A stretch of 64,000 bases of DNA, from assembly GCF_015351245.1 (NCBI RefSeq), contig NZ_JADKSO010000005.1, positions 156,052 to 220,051 of the forward strand. Direction: 5' to 3'. This document shows, in pieces, positions 1-9,878 of the stretch. The position numbers were made by a program, and so were the translations under genes. Below the pieces are notes generated by a model. It saw only the letters and a list, made by a program, of their open reading frames with translations, searched no databases and was not told the DNA's origin. Origin of the DNA: Rathayibacter sp. VKM Ac-2879. Lineage in GTDB: Bacteria; Actinomycetota; Actinomycetes; Actinomycetales; Microbacteriaceae. Position 1 is the first letter of the stretch. Each line of letters starts with the position of its first letter.

Positions 1-2
1 TG

Positions 3-1427
3 CCGCAGGACCCGATGTCGAACCTGAACCCGGTCTGGTCGGTCGGTTTCCAGGTCGAGGAGACGATCAAGGCGAACGGCCTCGCGACCGGACGCAAAGA
101 GATCCGCGCAAAGGCGATCGAGGTTCTGCAGAATGCCGGTCTCGCCGACGCCGAGAAGCGGCTCAAGCAGTTTCCGCACCAGTTCTCGGGAGGTATGCGC
201 CAGCGCGTGCTCATCGGCATCGGCCTCGCGGCCGCGCCTCAGCTCCTGATCGCCGACGAGCCCACGTCGGCGCTCGACGTGACGGTGCAGCGGCGCATCC
301 TCGACCACCTCGAGACCTTGACGAAGACCGACGGGACTGCCCTGCTCTTCATCACGCACGATCTGGGTCTCGCCGCGGAGCGCGCCGAGAAGCTCATCGT
401 GATGTACAAGGGTCGCATCGTCGAGTCCGGCGCCTCCGTGGAGGTGCTGCAGAATCCGCAGCACCCCTACACTCAGCGCCTCATCGCTGCGGCGCCGAGC
501 CTCGCCTCCCGTCGCATCCAGTCGACGGCGGGGCTGTCCGCGGAGGCCCTTCCTGGCGAGTCGGCGGCGGTCCGTGAGGTCGACCTGGTCGGTGCCGCGA
601 GCCTCCACCAGAGTGCCGCGCCCGTCGCGGCGAAACCGATGATCGAGGTCGACGGACTCACGAAGGTCTTCAAGATCCGTCGCGGCGGGCTCAGGGCCGA
701 GGACTTCACGGCGGTCGACGCCGTGTCGTTCTCGATCCCGAAGGGCACGACCACGGCGCTCGTCGGGGAGTCGGGCTCGGGCAAGTCGACGATCGCGCGC
801 CTCGTCCTGGGTCTCGAGACGGCGACGAGCGGAGCCATCTCGATCGACGGTCGTCGCACCGAGAAGCTCAAGGGCAAGGAGATGCTCGCGCTGCGCCGCT
901 CGATGCAGCCGGTGTTTCAAGATCCGTACGGCTCGCTCGACCCGCTCTACAACATCGGCAACACCATCTCGGAGCCGTTGCGCGTGCATGGAGTGGGCGA
1001 CCGCACCTCGCAGCGCGAGCGGGTTCTCGAGCTGCTCGACCAGGTGTCGCTGCCGCGGGTGATCGCGAGCCGCTACCCCAACGAGCTCTCGGGCGGTCAG
1101 CGTCAGCGGGTCGCCATCGCCCGCGCGCTCGCGCTCAAGCCCGAGATCGTGGTCCTCGACGAGGCGGTGTCGGCGCTCGACGTGCTCGTGCAGGCGCAGA
1201 TCCTCCGCCTCCTCGCCGACCTCCAGGCGGAACTCGGGCTCACCTATCTGTTCATCACGCACGACCTCGCGGTCGTCCGGGTGATCGCGGACGACGTCTG
1301 CGTGATGCAGAAGGGGCAGATCGTCGAGCACGCGTCGACCGACACCGTGTTCGACTCGCCGAAGCAGGAGTACACCCGGGAGTTGCTCGCCGCCATCCCG
1401 GGCGCGGGCATCGAGTTCGCGGTCTGA
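3..1427 (+). CDS. dipeptide/oligopeptide ABC transporter, fused two-domain ATP-binding protein (5' partial)
   Basis: This is the energising subunit of a peptide or nickel type ABC importer, acting on the cytoplasmic face of the membrane. Two nucleotide-binding domains are fused, like DppD plus DppF. The first domain enters the window at its Q-loop (PQDPMSNLNP), so Walker A lies upstream and the gene is cut by the window edge. It keeps the signature FSGGMRQR and Walker B LLIADEPTSALD. The second domain is complete, with Walker A GESGSGKST, Q-loop QDPYGSLDP, signature LSGGQRQR and Walker B IVVLDEAVSALD. The first in-window ATG at 15 is internal, not a start. Permease and binding-protein genes are expected just upstream. 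The substrate is not visible; peptides are inferred from the family. Confidence 0.93.
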   Translation, partial: PQDPMSNLNPVWSVGFQVEETIKANGLATGRKEIRAKAIEVLQNAGLADAEKRLKQFPHQFSGGMRQRVLIGIGLAAAPQLLIADEPTSALDVTVQRRILDHLETLTKTDGTALLFITHDLGLAAERAEKLIVMYKGRIVESGASVEVLQNPQHPYTQRLIAAAPSLASRRIQSTAGLSAEALPGESAAVREVDLVGAASLHQSAAPVAAKPMIEVDGLTKVFKIRRGGLRAEDFTAVDAVSFSIPKGTTTALVGESGSGKSTIARLVLGLETATSGAISIDGRRTEKLKGKEMLALRRSMQPVFQDPYGSLDPLYNIGNTISEPLRVHGVGDRTSQRERVLELLDQVSLPRVIASRYPNELSGGQRQRVAIARALALKPEIVVLDEAVSALDVLVQAQILRLLADLQAELGLTYLFITHDLAVVRVIADDVCVMQKGQIVEHASTDTVFDSPKQEYTRELLAAIPGAGIEFAV

Positions 1428-1531
1428 CTCGGCTCGTCCCGCGAGGCCCCGGATCCCCGGGCGGACGTCCCTCCCCAGGGTGCTCCGCTCGAGAATCCGG
1501 GGCCTTCCTCGATCGCGCCACGTCCCTGCGG

Positions 1532-1537
1532 TACGAT
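1532..1537 (+). promoter_or_regulatory. putative -10 element of typA
   Basis: TACGAT lies about 45 nt before the typA ATG. It matches the TANNNT -10 pattern seen ahead of many genes here. No good -35 is visible. The call rests on motif and position only. Confidence 0.4.
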
Positions 1538-1582
1538 GGATGGTCCCCCTTTTGCACGAGAACACGAGACGAGTCCGTTCAC

Positions 1583-3487
<1,905 letters not shown>

Positions 3488-3506
3488 TCGACCTCTTCCG
3501 ATCGTG

Positions 3507-3578
3507 CGCGCCGCACGGCGGCCGTCCCGAGCGCTGCACGATGTGCAGACCCGCTCGGACGGACGCCGTGCGGCGTCG
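3507..3578. terminator. long bidirectional hairpin between typA and the DsbA-like gene
   Basis: Arms at 3507-3532 and 3553-3578 are reverse complements over about 26 nt with only a few mismatches. The loop contains a second perfect hairpin, CTGCAC-GAT-GTGCAG (3534-3548). It lies between the typA stop and the convergent gene's stop at 3583, so it most likely terminates both. The T-run after it is short (CGTCGTTTA). Confidence 0.75.
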
Positions 3579-3582
3579 TCGT

Positions 3583-4506
3583 TTAGCCCCCGGGAGTCGT
3601 CGTGGGGGGAGGAGCCGGAGCGTCGCCGGGCGGGGTGGCCGCGACGGTCGAGGTGATGAACGACTCGAAGGCGGATGCGTCGTCGGGCTTGCCCGTGTAC
3701 TCCTGGCCGTCGACGAGAACCGTCGGAGTCGACTTCAGCTTCGCGAGCGAGGAGTTCGCGAGGGGCTGGGTGGTGGCGCGCTGGGTCGCCGCAGCGACCC
3801 AGGGTCTGAACTCGCCGCTCGTGATGCACGCCAGCACTTGATCGTCGGTCACGCCCGCGTCCGTGACGAGCGAGCGCAGCGAGTCGTCGTCGAGCCCGGT
3901 GGTCCCCTCCGCCGGTTGTTTCGCGAACAGGGCGGTGTTGACGGCGAGGAAGTGGTTGGGATCGTCGGCCGCGACGCATGCCGCAGCGTTCGCGGCACGA
4001 CTGGAGTAGTCGGACCCGGCCGAGGAGGCGTCCAGGATCGCGATCGGGTGGATCTCGAGCGTGATCATGCCCTGCTTCAGCCACGATTGCAGCTGATCGC
4101 CGTTGGTCTTCTCGAACTGGCCGCAGTAGGGGCAGAGATAGTCGACGTAGAGATCGATCGTCGCGACCCCGTTCGCCCGGGGCGCCGACTCGTCGGTGGC
4201 GATCGGTTGGGCGTCGGGTTGCAGTGCCGGAGTCGTCAGTGCGGTGATCGCCGAGTCGCTTCCGGTGAAGACGATGCCGTCGCTCAGCATGTTCGCCGGG
4301 CCGATGCTCCCGACCTCCTGCTGTGACCACACGTTCCACGCGACCAGGGCGACGACGGCGAGGAGGCCGACCGCCGCGCCCGATTGCGCGAGGATCCGGT
4401 TGCGCCGGCGCCGTCTCCGTGCCTGTTCGCGTTGTTCGCGCGCCTGCGCCCGAGCGAGCTCTCGCCGCTCGCGCTTGGTCATCGTGCTCTTGCTGGTCCC
4501 GGACAT
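3583..4506 (-). CDS. membrane-anchored DsbA-family thioredoxin-fold protein
   Basis: Predicted extracytoplasmic thiol-disulfide oxidoreductase. A basic cytoplasmic N-terminus rich in Arg and Glu (about residues 9-38) precedes one membrane segment (about 42-60). A DsbA/thioredoxin_4-like domain follows, with active site C125-P-Y-C128 (context DYLCPYCGQFEK). A Pro/Thr-rich tail closes the protein. Actinobacterial proteins of this type oxidise or hold secreted proteins. The partner VKOR or DsbB-like protein is not in the window. The gene converges on typA across a long hairpin and is separated from efeB downstream of that operon by about 96 nt. The exact function (oxidase or reductase) cannot be read from sequence. 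Confidence 0.88.
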   Translation of the reverse strand: MSGTSKSTMTKRERRELARAQAREQREQARRRRRRNRILAQSGAAVGLLAVVALVAWNVWSQQEVGSIGPANMLSDGIVFTGSDSAITALTTPALQPDAQPIATDESAPRANGVATIDLYVDYLCPYCGQFEKTNGDQLQSWLKQGMITLEIHPIAILDASSAGSDYSSRAANAAACVAADDPNHFLAVNTALFAKQPAEGTTGLDDDSLRSLVTDAGVTDDQVLACITSGEFRPWVAAATQRATTQPLANSSLAKLKSTPTVLVDGQEYTGKPDDASAFESFITSTVAATPPGDAPAPPPTTTPGG

Positions 4507-4602
4507 TGTCGCGAGGCTAGTGAGAGGCCCTCGGGGCGGACCAGGAGGGCGCCAGGGAGGCGCTGGGAGCGGATGCGGATGCTCTCAGGCTCCGCGAGGG
4601 CA

Positions 4603-5934
4603 TCAGGCGAACAGGCCCGATCCGACGAAGTCGTTCTCGTCGCGCACCCCCGGCGGCACGGCGAAGATCGCCGAGCCCACGTGCTTGATGTACTCGTTGA
4701 GCGCATCGTTCGCGAGTGAGCGCTGCACCGTGACGAACTGGTCGGGCGAACGCTGGAACGAGAGGAAGAACAGCCCCGCGTTCAGGCGTCCCAGCTCATC
4801 GTTGCCGTCGACGAAGTTGTAGCCGCGGCGCAGGAGGCGCGCGCCCTTGTTGACCGTCGGGTGCGCGAGTCGGACATGCGCCTCCTTGTCGATCAGCGGC
4901 GCGCCCGAGACTCCGGTCGCCGCGAGATCGGGCTCGGTGAACTCCGTTCCCCCCGACATCGGCGCTCCCGAGCCTTTGCTGCGTCCGATGACGCGCTCCT
5001 GCTCGCCGAGCTGGCTCCGATCCCAGGTCTCGACGATCATGCGGATCTTCCGCGCCACGAGAAAGCTGCCGCCCGTGAGCCACGCCGGACCGTCGGCCTC
5101 CTGCACCCAGACGAACTCGTCGACCGCGTCTGCCTCCTCCGACTTGATGTTGGCGGTGCCGTCCTTGAAGCCGAAGAGGTTGCGCGGAGTGACCTGGGCC
5201 GTCGAGGTCGAGGAGGTCCGCCCGAAGCCGAGCTGCGACCAGCGCAGCGAGGCGCGCCCGAAGGCGATGCGGCTGAGGTTGCGGATCGCGTGCACGGCGA
5301 CCTGCGGATCGTCGGCGCACGCCTGGATGCAGAGGTCGCCTCCGCCGGCTGCCGGCACGAGGGCGTCGCCGCGGAAGCGGGGCAGCGTCTGGAGGGCGTC
5401 GGGGCGTCGGGAGGCGAGCCCGAACCGGTCGGTGCCGGACTCGTCGGTGAAGAGGCTGGGGCCGAATCCGAAGGTGAGCGTGAGCGAGGAGGCGTCGAGC
5501 CCGAGCGCCTCGCCCGTGTCGGCGGGAGGCGCCGTGTCGGGGCCGCCCACCGCGCCCTCCTCGGTCACCTCGAGGCCCTGGGTGAGGCGCGAGGCCGCGA
5601 GGGTCCAGTCCTGCAGCAGCTCGACGAGCTCGTCCCGGGTCGTGCCTGCGGCGACGTCGAAGGCAGCGAAGTGCAGGCGATCCTGGGCGGCTGTGGTCAC
5701 GCCGGCCTGGTTCGCGCCGAAGAACGGGACCGTGGTGGACGCGCGGGTGCCGGTGGTCGTCGTCGCGGCGCCGACGGCGACGGTGCCCCCGACGCCGACC
5801 GCGAGACCCGCCGTCCCCGCCGAGACGAGGCCGAGCAGCCCGCGCCGCGAAAGGCGGCGGGGCTGCTCGGTGGCTGTCGCCGGCGGCTCGACGGGATCCG
5901 TGGCGACGGTCGTACCGTCGTGTCCCTGCTCCAT
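4603..5934 (-). CDS. efeB: iron uptake system deferrochelatase/peroxidase EfeB (Dyp-type)
   Basis: Dyp-type haem peroxidase exported by the Tat system, third gene of efeUOB. It is thought to supply or recover iron for EfeU/EfeO, by ferrous oxidation or haem iron release. The N-terminus carries a twin-arginine signal (LSRRGLLGLVSAG) followed by an Ala/Gly-rich hydrophobic stretch. The Dyp signature GFKDGTAN is present with its Asp at residue 258. The length of 443 residues fits the family. The ATG at 5934 is chosen because it overlaps the efeO stop (TGATG), which indicates translational coupling, and because it places the RR motif near the N-terminus. Longer in-frame extensions would run through efeO. 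Confidence 0.95.
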   Translation of the reverse strand: MEQGHDGTTVATDPVEPPATATEQPRRLSRRGLLGLVSAGTAGLAVGVGGTVAVGAATTTTGTRASTTVPFFGANQAGVTTAAQDRLHFAAFDVAAGTTRDELVELLQDWTLAASRLTQGLEVTEEGAVGGPDTAPPADTGEALGLDASSLTLTFGFGPSLFTDESGTDRFGLASRRPDALQTLPRFRGDALVPAAGGGDLCIQACADDPQVAVHAIRNLSRIAFGRASLRWSQLGFGRTSSTSTAQVTPRNLFGFKDGTANIKSEEADAVDEFVWVQEADGPAWLTGGSFLVARKIRMIVETWDRSQLGEQERVIGRSKGSGAPMSGGTEFTEPDLAATGVSGAPLIDKEAHVRLAHPTVNKGARLLRRGYNFVDGNDELGRLNAGLFFLSFQRSPDQFVTVQRSLANDALNEYIKHVGSAIFAVPPGVRDENDFVGSGLFA

Positions 5935-7184
5935 CAGGCCGCCGGCTCTGCAACGCCCAGCACGGTGTGGGTGAGCTGCGAGAGCGGCTCCGAGAGGGCG
6001 TTCACCTGGTCCGAGAGCTCCTTCTTCTGCGCGTCCGTCAGCGTCGAGAACGCGACGAAGCCGGAGTCGATCGAGCCGTACTTGGCGAGCAGCGCGTCGA
6101 GCTCGGAGAAGCGCTGAGTGATCTGCGCGGTGAGCTGGGCGCCATCGCCGCCGGTCGCGGTCGCGAGGGGCTCGACGTTGCCGAACGCCACTTCCGCGCC
6201 CTGCACGTTCGCGGCGAAGTCGCTGAGGTCGGTGCTCGACCACCAGTCCTCCTCGCCGGTGATCTTGCCGGCGGCCACCTCGTCGAGCAGGCCGATCGCA
6301 CCGTTCGAGATGTCCGCGACCGACACGGTGAAGGAGGGGGCGTTCACGAGATCGGACAGGCTCTTCACGTCATCGACGAGCTTCTGGCCGAACGTCGCGC
6401 GCTGTTCCGGCGTGGAGGGGGACCAGTCGAGCGTCGCGCTCGTGCCATCCGAGTTGAGGGCGCCCGGCGCCGGAGCCCACAGGTCCTTCTCGATGCGGTG
6501 GAAGCCCGTCCAGTCGAGGCCCTCGGCCACGGCGTCGACCTCGCGGTAGTCGATCTTCGGATCGAGGTCGCCGAAGGCTTCGGCGGTCGGCTCGATCCGC
6601 TCGTAGAAGACACGGGTCGAGGCGAACAGGCTGCGCGCCTTCTCGTCGTCGCCTGCCTCGTAGGCCTGGACGAACGCGGCGACCGCGGGAACGAGTTCGC
6701 CGACCTGGGACGTGATGTACGCGACGTAGTTCGTGACCGCTGCGTCGGTGGCCGCCTTCTCGTCAGAGGACTGCGCAGTGGCCTCACCGGTGACGGTGAA
6801 CTCGCTCATCCCGACCGGAGCGCCGACCTGCTGGAACTTGCACGCCGTGTAGTACGTGCCCGGCTCGAGCTGCGCGACGTACGAGACGTTCTGCCCGGGG
6901 GCCACGTTCTCCTTCTCGCCGACGATCCGCAGCTTGTCCTCGGCCAGGATCTCGAACTCGTTCACGTCGGTGCCCGTGTTCTGCAGCGCGAAGCTGACGG
7001 CTCCGGCCTGGGCCGTCGAGGCAGAGACGTCGCAGGAGTCGTCCTTGATGGCCACCGACAGCGCCCCCGTCGAGGAGGCAGCCGTGTTGGGTACGCAGCC
7101 GGCGAGGATCATCGCGAGCACGCCGGCGCCGGCGAGGCTGACGGCACAGCGGGGGAGGCGGGCGAGACGAGCGCGCGAGGACAT
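5934..7184 (-). CDS. efeO: iron uptake lipoprotein EfeO (cupredoxin plus M75 imelysin domain)
   Basis: Surface iron-binding component of the Efe system that passes iron to the permease EfeU. A lipoprotein signal ends in the lipobox LAGC (Cys30). An N-terminal cupredoxin-like domain (about residues 40-135) precedes the M75/imelysin-like helical domain (about 145-410). The domain's HxxE metal motif is visible as H229-R-I-E232 in FHRIEKDLW. The ATG at 7184 has an AGGAG ribosome site and gives the lipobox at a proper distance. The gene sits 44 nt after efeU and overlaps efeB by one base, so the three are one operon. Confidence 0.95.
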   Translation of the reverse strand: MSSRARLARLPRCAVSLAGAGVLAMILAGCVPNTAASSTGALSVAIKDDSCDVSASTAQAGAVSFALQNTGTDVNEFEILAEDKLRIVGEKENVAPGQNVSYVAQLEPGTYYTACKFQQVGAPVGMSEFTVTGEATAQSSDEKAATDAAVTNYVAYITSQVGELVPAVAAFVQAYEAGDDEKARSLFASTRVFYERIEPTAEAFGDLDPKIDYREVDAVAEGLDWTGFHRIEKDLWAPAPGALNSDGTSATLDWSPSTPEQRATFGQKLVDDVKSLSDLVNAPSFTVSVADISNGAIGLLDEVAAGKITGEEDWWSSTDLSDFAANVQGAEVAFGNVEPLATATGGDGAQLTAQITQRFSELDALLAKYGSIDSGFVAFSTLTDAQKKELSDQVNALSEPLSQLTHTVLGVAEPAA

Positions 7185-7228
7185 GGATCTCCTGTGGTTC
7201 GAGGCGGGACCGAGCGAGTCGGCGGCAG

Positions 7229-8095
7229 TCAGACGGTGGTGGTGGCGGGAGCTGTCGTCGGGGCGGCGCTGCCCCGTCGCGGCCGGCGGAGGCGGACCTG
7301 GCGGACGAAGAGGGCTCCCACGACGATCAGGTACAGCAGCCACGCGAGGAACTGCAGGGCGGTCGGCTCGGGCGTGTAGTTGAAGAGACCGCCGAGCAGG
7401 GCCGTCAGGGGAGCCGGGAGGATCGCGCCGAGGCTGAACAGCGGCGTGCCCGCGCCGGGGATCAGCGACGCCTCCTGGAGGTCGTGCACGCCGTAGCCGA
7501 GGACGCCGGCGGCCACGAGGATGAGGAACGCTCCCGTCCAGGTGAAGAAGCGGCGGAGGTCGATCCGCACGAATCCACGGAAGATCAGATACGAGACCAC
7601 GACGGCGCTGAGGATGCCCAGGAGCGCGCCGAGGGTGCCGACCCACGCGCCGTCTCCGGAGGCGGCGCTGCTCGAGGAGACGCTGGCCCAGACGAAGAGG
7701 GCCGTCTCGATGCCTTCGCGGCCCACGCTGATGAAGCCAAGGATGACGATGCCGATGGCCGAGCCGGCGACGGCGCCGTCGAGCTTGGACTCGAGTTCGC
7801 CCTTCAGGCTCCGCGCGTTCGCGCCCATCCAGAAGATCATCCAGGTGACGAGCCCGACGGCGACGACCGACAGTCCCCCTCCGATGAGCTCTTGCGCCTG
7901 GAACGAGAGGGTCGAGGGGCCCCACGTGAGGATCGCGCCCGTGGTGAGCGAGATCGCGATCGCCGCCGCGATGCCGATCCAGAGGCGCGGCAGCACGTCG
8001 CGTCGTTCGAGCTTCGTCAGGTAGGCGACGAGGATGCCGACGACCAGTCCGGCTTCGAGGCCTTCGCGGAGGCCGATGAGGTAGTTTGCGAGCAC
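7229..8095 (-). CDS. efeU: iron permease EfeU (FTR1 family)
   Basis: Seven-helix inner-membrane iron permease, first gene of the efeUOB operon. Both REGLE-type iron-path motifs are present: REGLEA at residues 10-15 and REGIETALF in the middle of the protein. Hydrophobic helices are separated by short loops and a polar Arg-rich tail ends the protein. Its length of 288 residues is usual. The GTG at 8095 puts REGLE at the expected distance from the N-terminus. An iron-regulator palindrome lies about 90 nt upstream, so induction under iron limitation is the likely control. Confidence 0.95.
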   Translation of the reverse strand: MLANYLIGLREGLEAGLVVGILVAYLTKLERRDVLPRLWIGIAAAIAISLTTGAILTWGPSTLSFQAQELIGGGLSVVAVGLVTWMIFWMGANARSLKGELESKLDGAVAGSAIGIVILGFISVGREGIETALFVWASVSSSSAASGDGAWVGTLGALLGILSAVVVSYLIFRGFVRIDLRRFFTWTGAFLILVAAGVLGYGVHDLQEASLIPGAGTPLFSLGAILPAPLTALLGGLFNYTPEPTALQFLAWLLYLIVVGALFVRQVRLRRPRRGSAAPTTAPATTTV

Positions 8096-8184
8096 GCGTG
8101 TTCTCTTTGTCGATTCGTGGACGAGGAGGGCGGCTCCGCCCTGATGCGTTCGGTCGAGTGCGTTCGGCGACGAGCCGAATTGTT

Positions 8185-8204
8185 CGGTAAGCCTTGCCTT
8201 ACCG
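8185..8204. promoter_or_regulatory. DtxR/IdeR-type iron box upstream of efeU
   Basis: A perfect 7-bp inverted repeat, CGGTAAG and CTTACCG with a 6-nt spacer, stands upstream of efeU. Read on the minus strand (CGGTAAGGCAAGGCTTACCG) it resembles the 19-bp DtxR/IdeR operator. Its position in the efeU promoter region supports iron-dependent repression. The divergent deacetylase gene at 8320 might also feel it. Confidence 0.72.
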
Positions 8205-8319
8205 CAGTCGACAGTAGTGCGCGACTCCGGTCGTGTCCAGATGAGTTGCGGAACGAGACACGGGACATCCGTCTCCGGACGTGATGCGCGGCGGGCCGAC
8301 CAGGCAGGAGAGGCGAAGA

Positions 8320-9516
8320 GTGGACGCGAGCCGGAGTGCAGCGGGGGAGCGGGTCGTCGCGGTGCACGCGCACCCCGACGACGAGACGATCACGATGGGC
8401 GGCACGCTCGCGCAGCTCGTGACGAACGGTGTCGCGGTGACTGTCGTCACTGCGACGCGCGGCGAGTGCGGAGAGGTGATACCGGACGATCTGGCCGGGC
8501 TCGAGGGCTCGGAGGAACTCGCCGCGCATCGCACCGCCGAACTTGTCGTCGCACTCACCGCCCTCGGCGTCGGCGATCACCGCTTCCTCGGCGAGGCCGG
8601 CGCACGCGCGCCGGGCCTGCCTCCGCGGGTCTACCGCGACTCCGGAATGCAGTGGGGCCCGGGGCGGGTGCCTGTCCCGCTCGAGCCGGTGCACCCCGCC
8701 GCCCTCACCGCCGCCGACGAGGACGAGGAGGTCGCCGACCTCGTCGCCGTCCTCCGCCAGGTGGACGCGGGAGTCGTGCTCTCGTACGACGCGGGAGGCG
8801 GATACGGCCATCCCGACCACGTGCGCACCGCGCGCGTCGCTCTGCTGGCCGCCGAGCAGCTCGGACTGCGCTATCTCGCCGTGCTGCCCGAGTCCTCGGC
8901 GCCCGCCCCGGGCGACGTCGTCGTCGAGCTGACTCCCGACGACCTCGCCCGCAAGCGTGCCGCCTTAGAGGCGCACGCGACCCAACTGGTCGTCGAGGGC
9001 GACCGGGCACGGCTCTCGAGTGGGCCGTCCTTCGCGATCGCAGCCGTCGAACGCTTTCGCCCGGCGGTCGCAGGCTCCCTGCCCGACCCCGTGGTCGTCG
9101 ACCGACCGGGGCTCGGCTCCCGCCTCGTCTCGGGAGTCGTCTCGATCGCGATCGGCGCCGTCGTCGGCACGATCACGACCATCGCCCACCAGAGTGTCGT
9201 CACCGTGGGAGGCGTCGACCTGCCCGTCGGGCTCGTCGCCTCCCTCCTGGCCGTCCTCCTGGTGCTGCTCGGCCTCCGGATCGTGATGGCCGACCGCTTC
9301 GTCGCGCTCTGCGTCGCGATGGGTCTCCTCGGCGTCAACGGTCTGCTGGCGCTGCGCAGCGTCGGAGGCTCCGTGCTCGTCCCGGCGAACGGTCTCGGCG
9401 TCGCCTGGACGTTCTTGCCCGCGCTGATCGCGCTCGTCGTGATCGCCTGGCCCCGGGTCACGCGCCGGGAGGCGCGTCCGGCGGCCACGGGCGCGCCGCC
9501 CGCCCCCGTACGATAG
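8320..9516 (+). CDS. PIG-L/MshB-like deacetylase fused to a C-terminal membrane domain
   Basis: The N-terminal half (about residues 10-260) is a zinc-dependent LmbE/PIG-L deacetylase closely resembling MshB, the mycothiol-pathway GlcNAc-inositol deacetylase. It has H18-P-D-D-E22, TRGECGEV, and H164-P-D-H167 in GGGYGHPDH. The C-terminal third (about 265-390) has four hydrophobic helices, resembling small actinobacterial DUF6113-type membrane proteins. The GTG at 8320 follows AGGAGAGG and is preferred over upstream codons without a ribosome site. Standalone MshB is soluble, so the fusion is notable. The reaction on the mycothiol precursor is inferred from motifs; mycothiol conjugate amidase or another PIG-L role remains possible. 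Confidence 0.82.
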   Translation: MDASRSAAGERVVAVHAHPDDETITMGGTLAQLVTNGVAVTVVTATRGECGEVIPDDLAGLEGSEELAAHRTAELVVALTALGVGDHRFLGEAGARAPGLPPRVYRDSGMQWGPGRVPVPLEPVHPAALTAADEDEEVADLVAVLRQVDAGVVLSYDAGGGYGHPDHVRTARVALLAAEQLGLRYLAVLPESSAPAPGDVVVELTPDDLARKRAALEAHATQLVVEGDRARLSSGPSFAIAAVERFRPAVAGSLPDPVVVDRPGLGSRLVSGVVSIAIGAVVGTITTIAHQSVVTVGGVDLPVGLVASLLAVLLVLLGLRIVMADRFVALCVAMGLLGVNGLLALRSVGGSVLVPANGLGVAWTFLPALIALVVIAWPRVTRREARPAATGAPPAPVR

Positions 9517-9546
9517 AGACCACTGTTCGAAGGGATCTGGAGCGCC

Positions 9547-9867
9547 GTGACCTACGTGATCGCACTTCCGTGTGTCGATGTGAAGGATCGTGCTTGCATC
9601 GATGAGTGTCCGGTGGATTGCATTTATGAGGGGGAGCGTTCCCTCTATATCCATCCTGATGAGTGTGTCGATTGTGGGGCGTGCGAGCCGGTGTGTCCGG
9701 TGGAGGCGATCTATTACGAGGATGATCTGCCGGAGCAGTGGGCTGATTATTACAAGGCTAATGTCGAGTTCTTCGACGAGATCGGTTCTCCGGGAGGCGC
9801 CGCCAAGGTCGGCGTGATCGCCGCAGACCACCCCGTCATCGCCGCCCTGCCCCCGCAGAGCCACTGA
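9547..9867 (+). CDS. fdxA: ferredoxin FdxA (3Fe-4S/4Fe-4S, seven-iron type)
   Basis: Small cytoplasmic electron carrier. The N-terminal half has the two-cluster Cys pattern: CIDECPVDCI, then CVDCGACEPVCPVEAI. A typical Glu/Asp-rich C-terminal tail follows. GTG at 9547 is the start (TYVIALPC); its ribosome site is modest. The gene lies 30 nt after the deacetylase and 11 nt before dapC, so it may be cotranscribed with dapC. Codon use is odd: all nine Asp codons before about 9765 are GAT, and TGT, TAT and CCT are common, whereas neighbours use GAC, TGC and TAC. The final 30 codons return to local usage. Confidence 0.96.
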   Translation: MTYVIALPCVDVKDRACIDECPVDCIYEGERSLYIHPDECVDCGACEPVCPVEAIYYEDDLPEQWADYYKANVEFFDEIGSPGGAAKVGVIAADHPVIAALPPQSH

Positions 9868-9878
9868 GCGGCTCCGCC

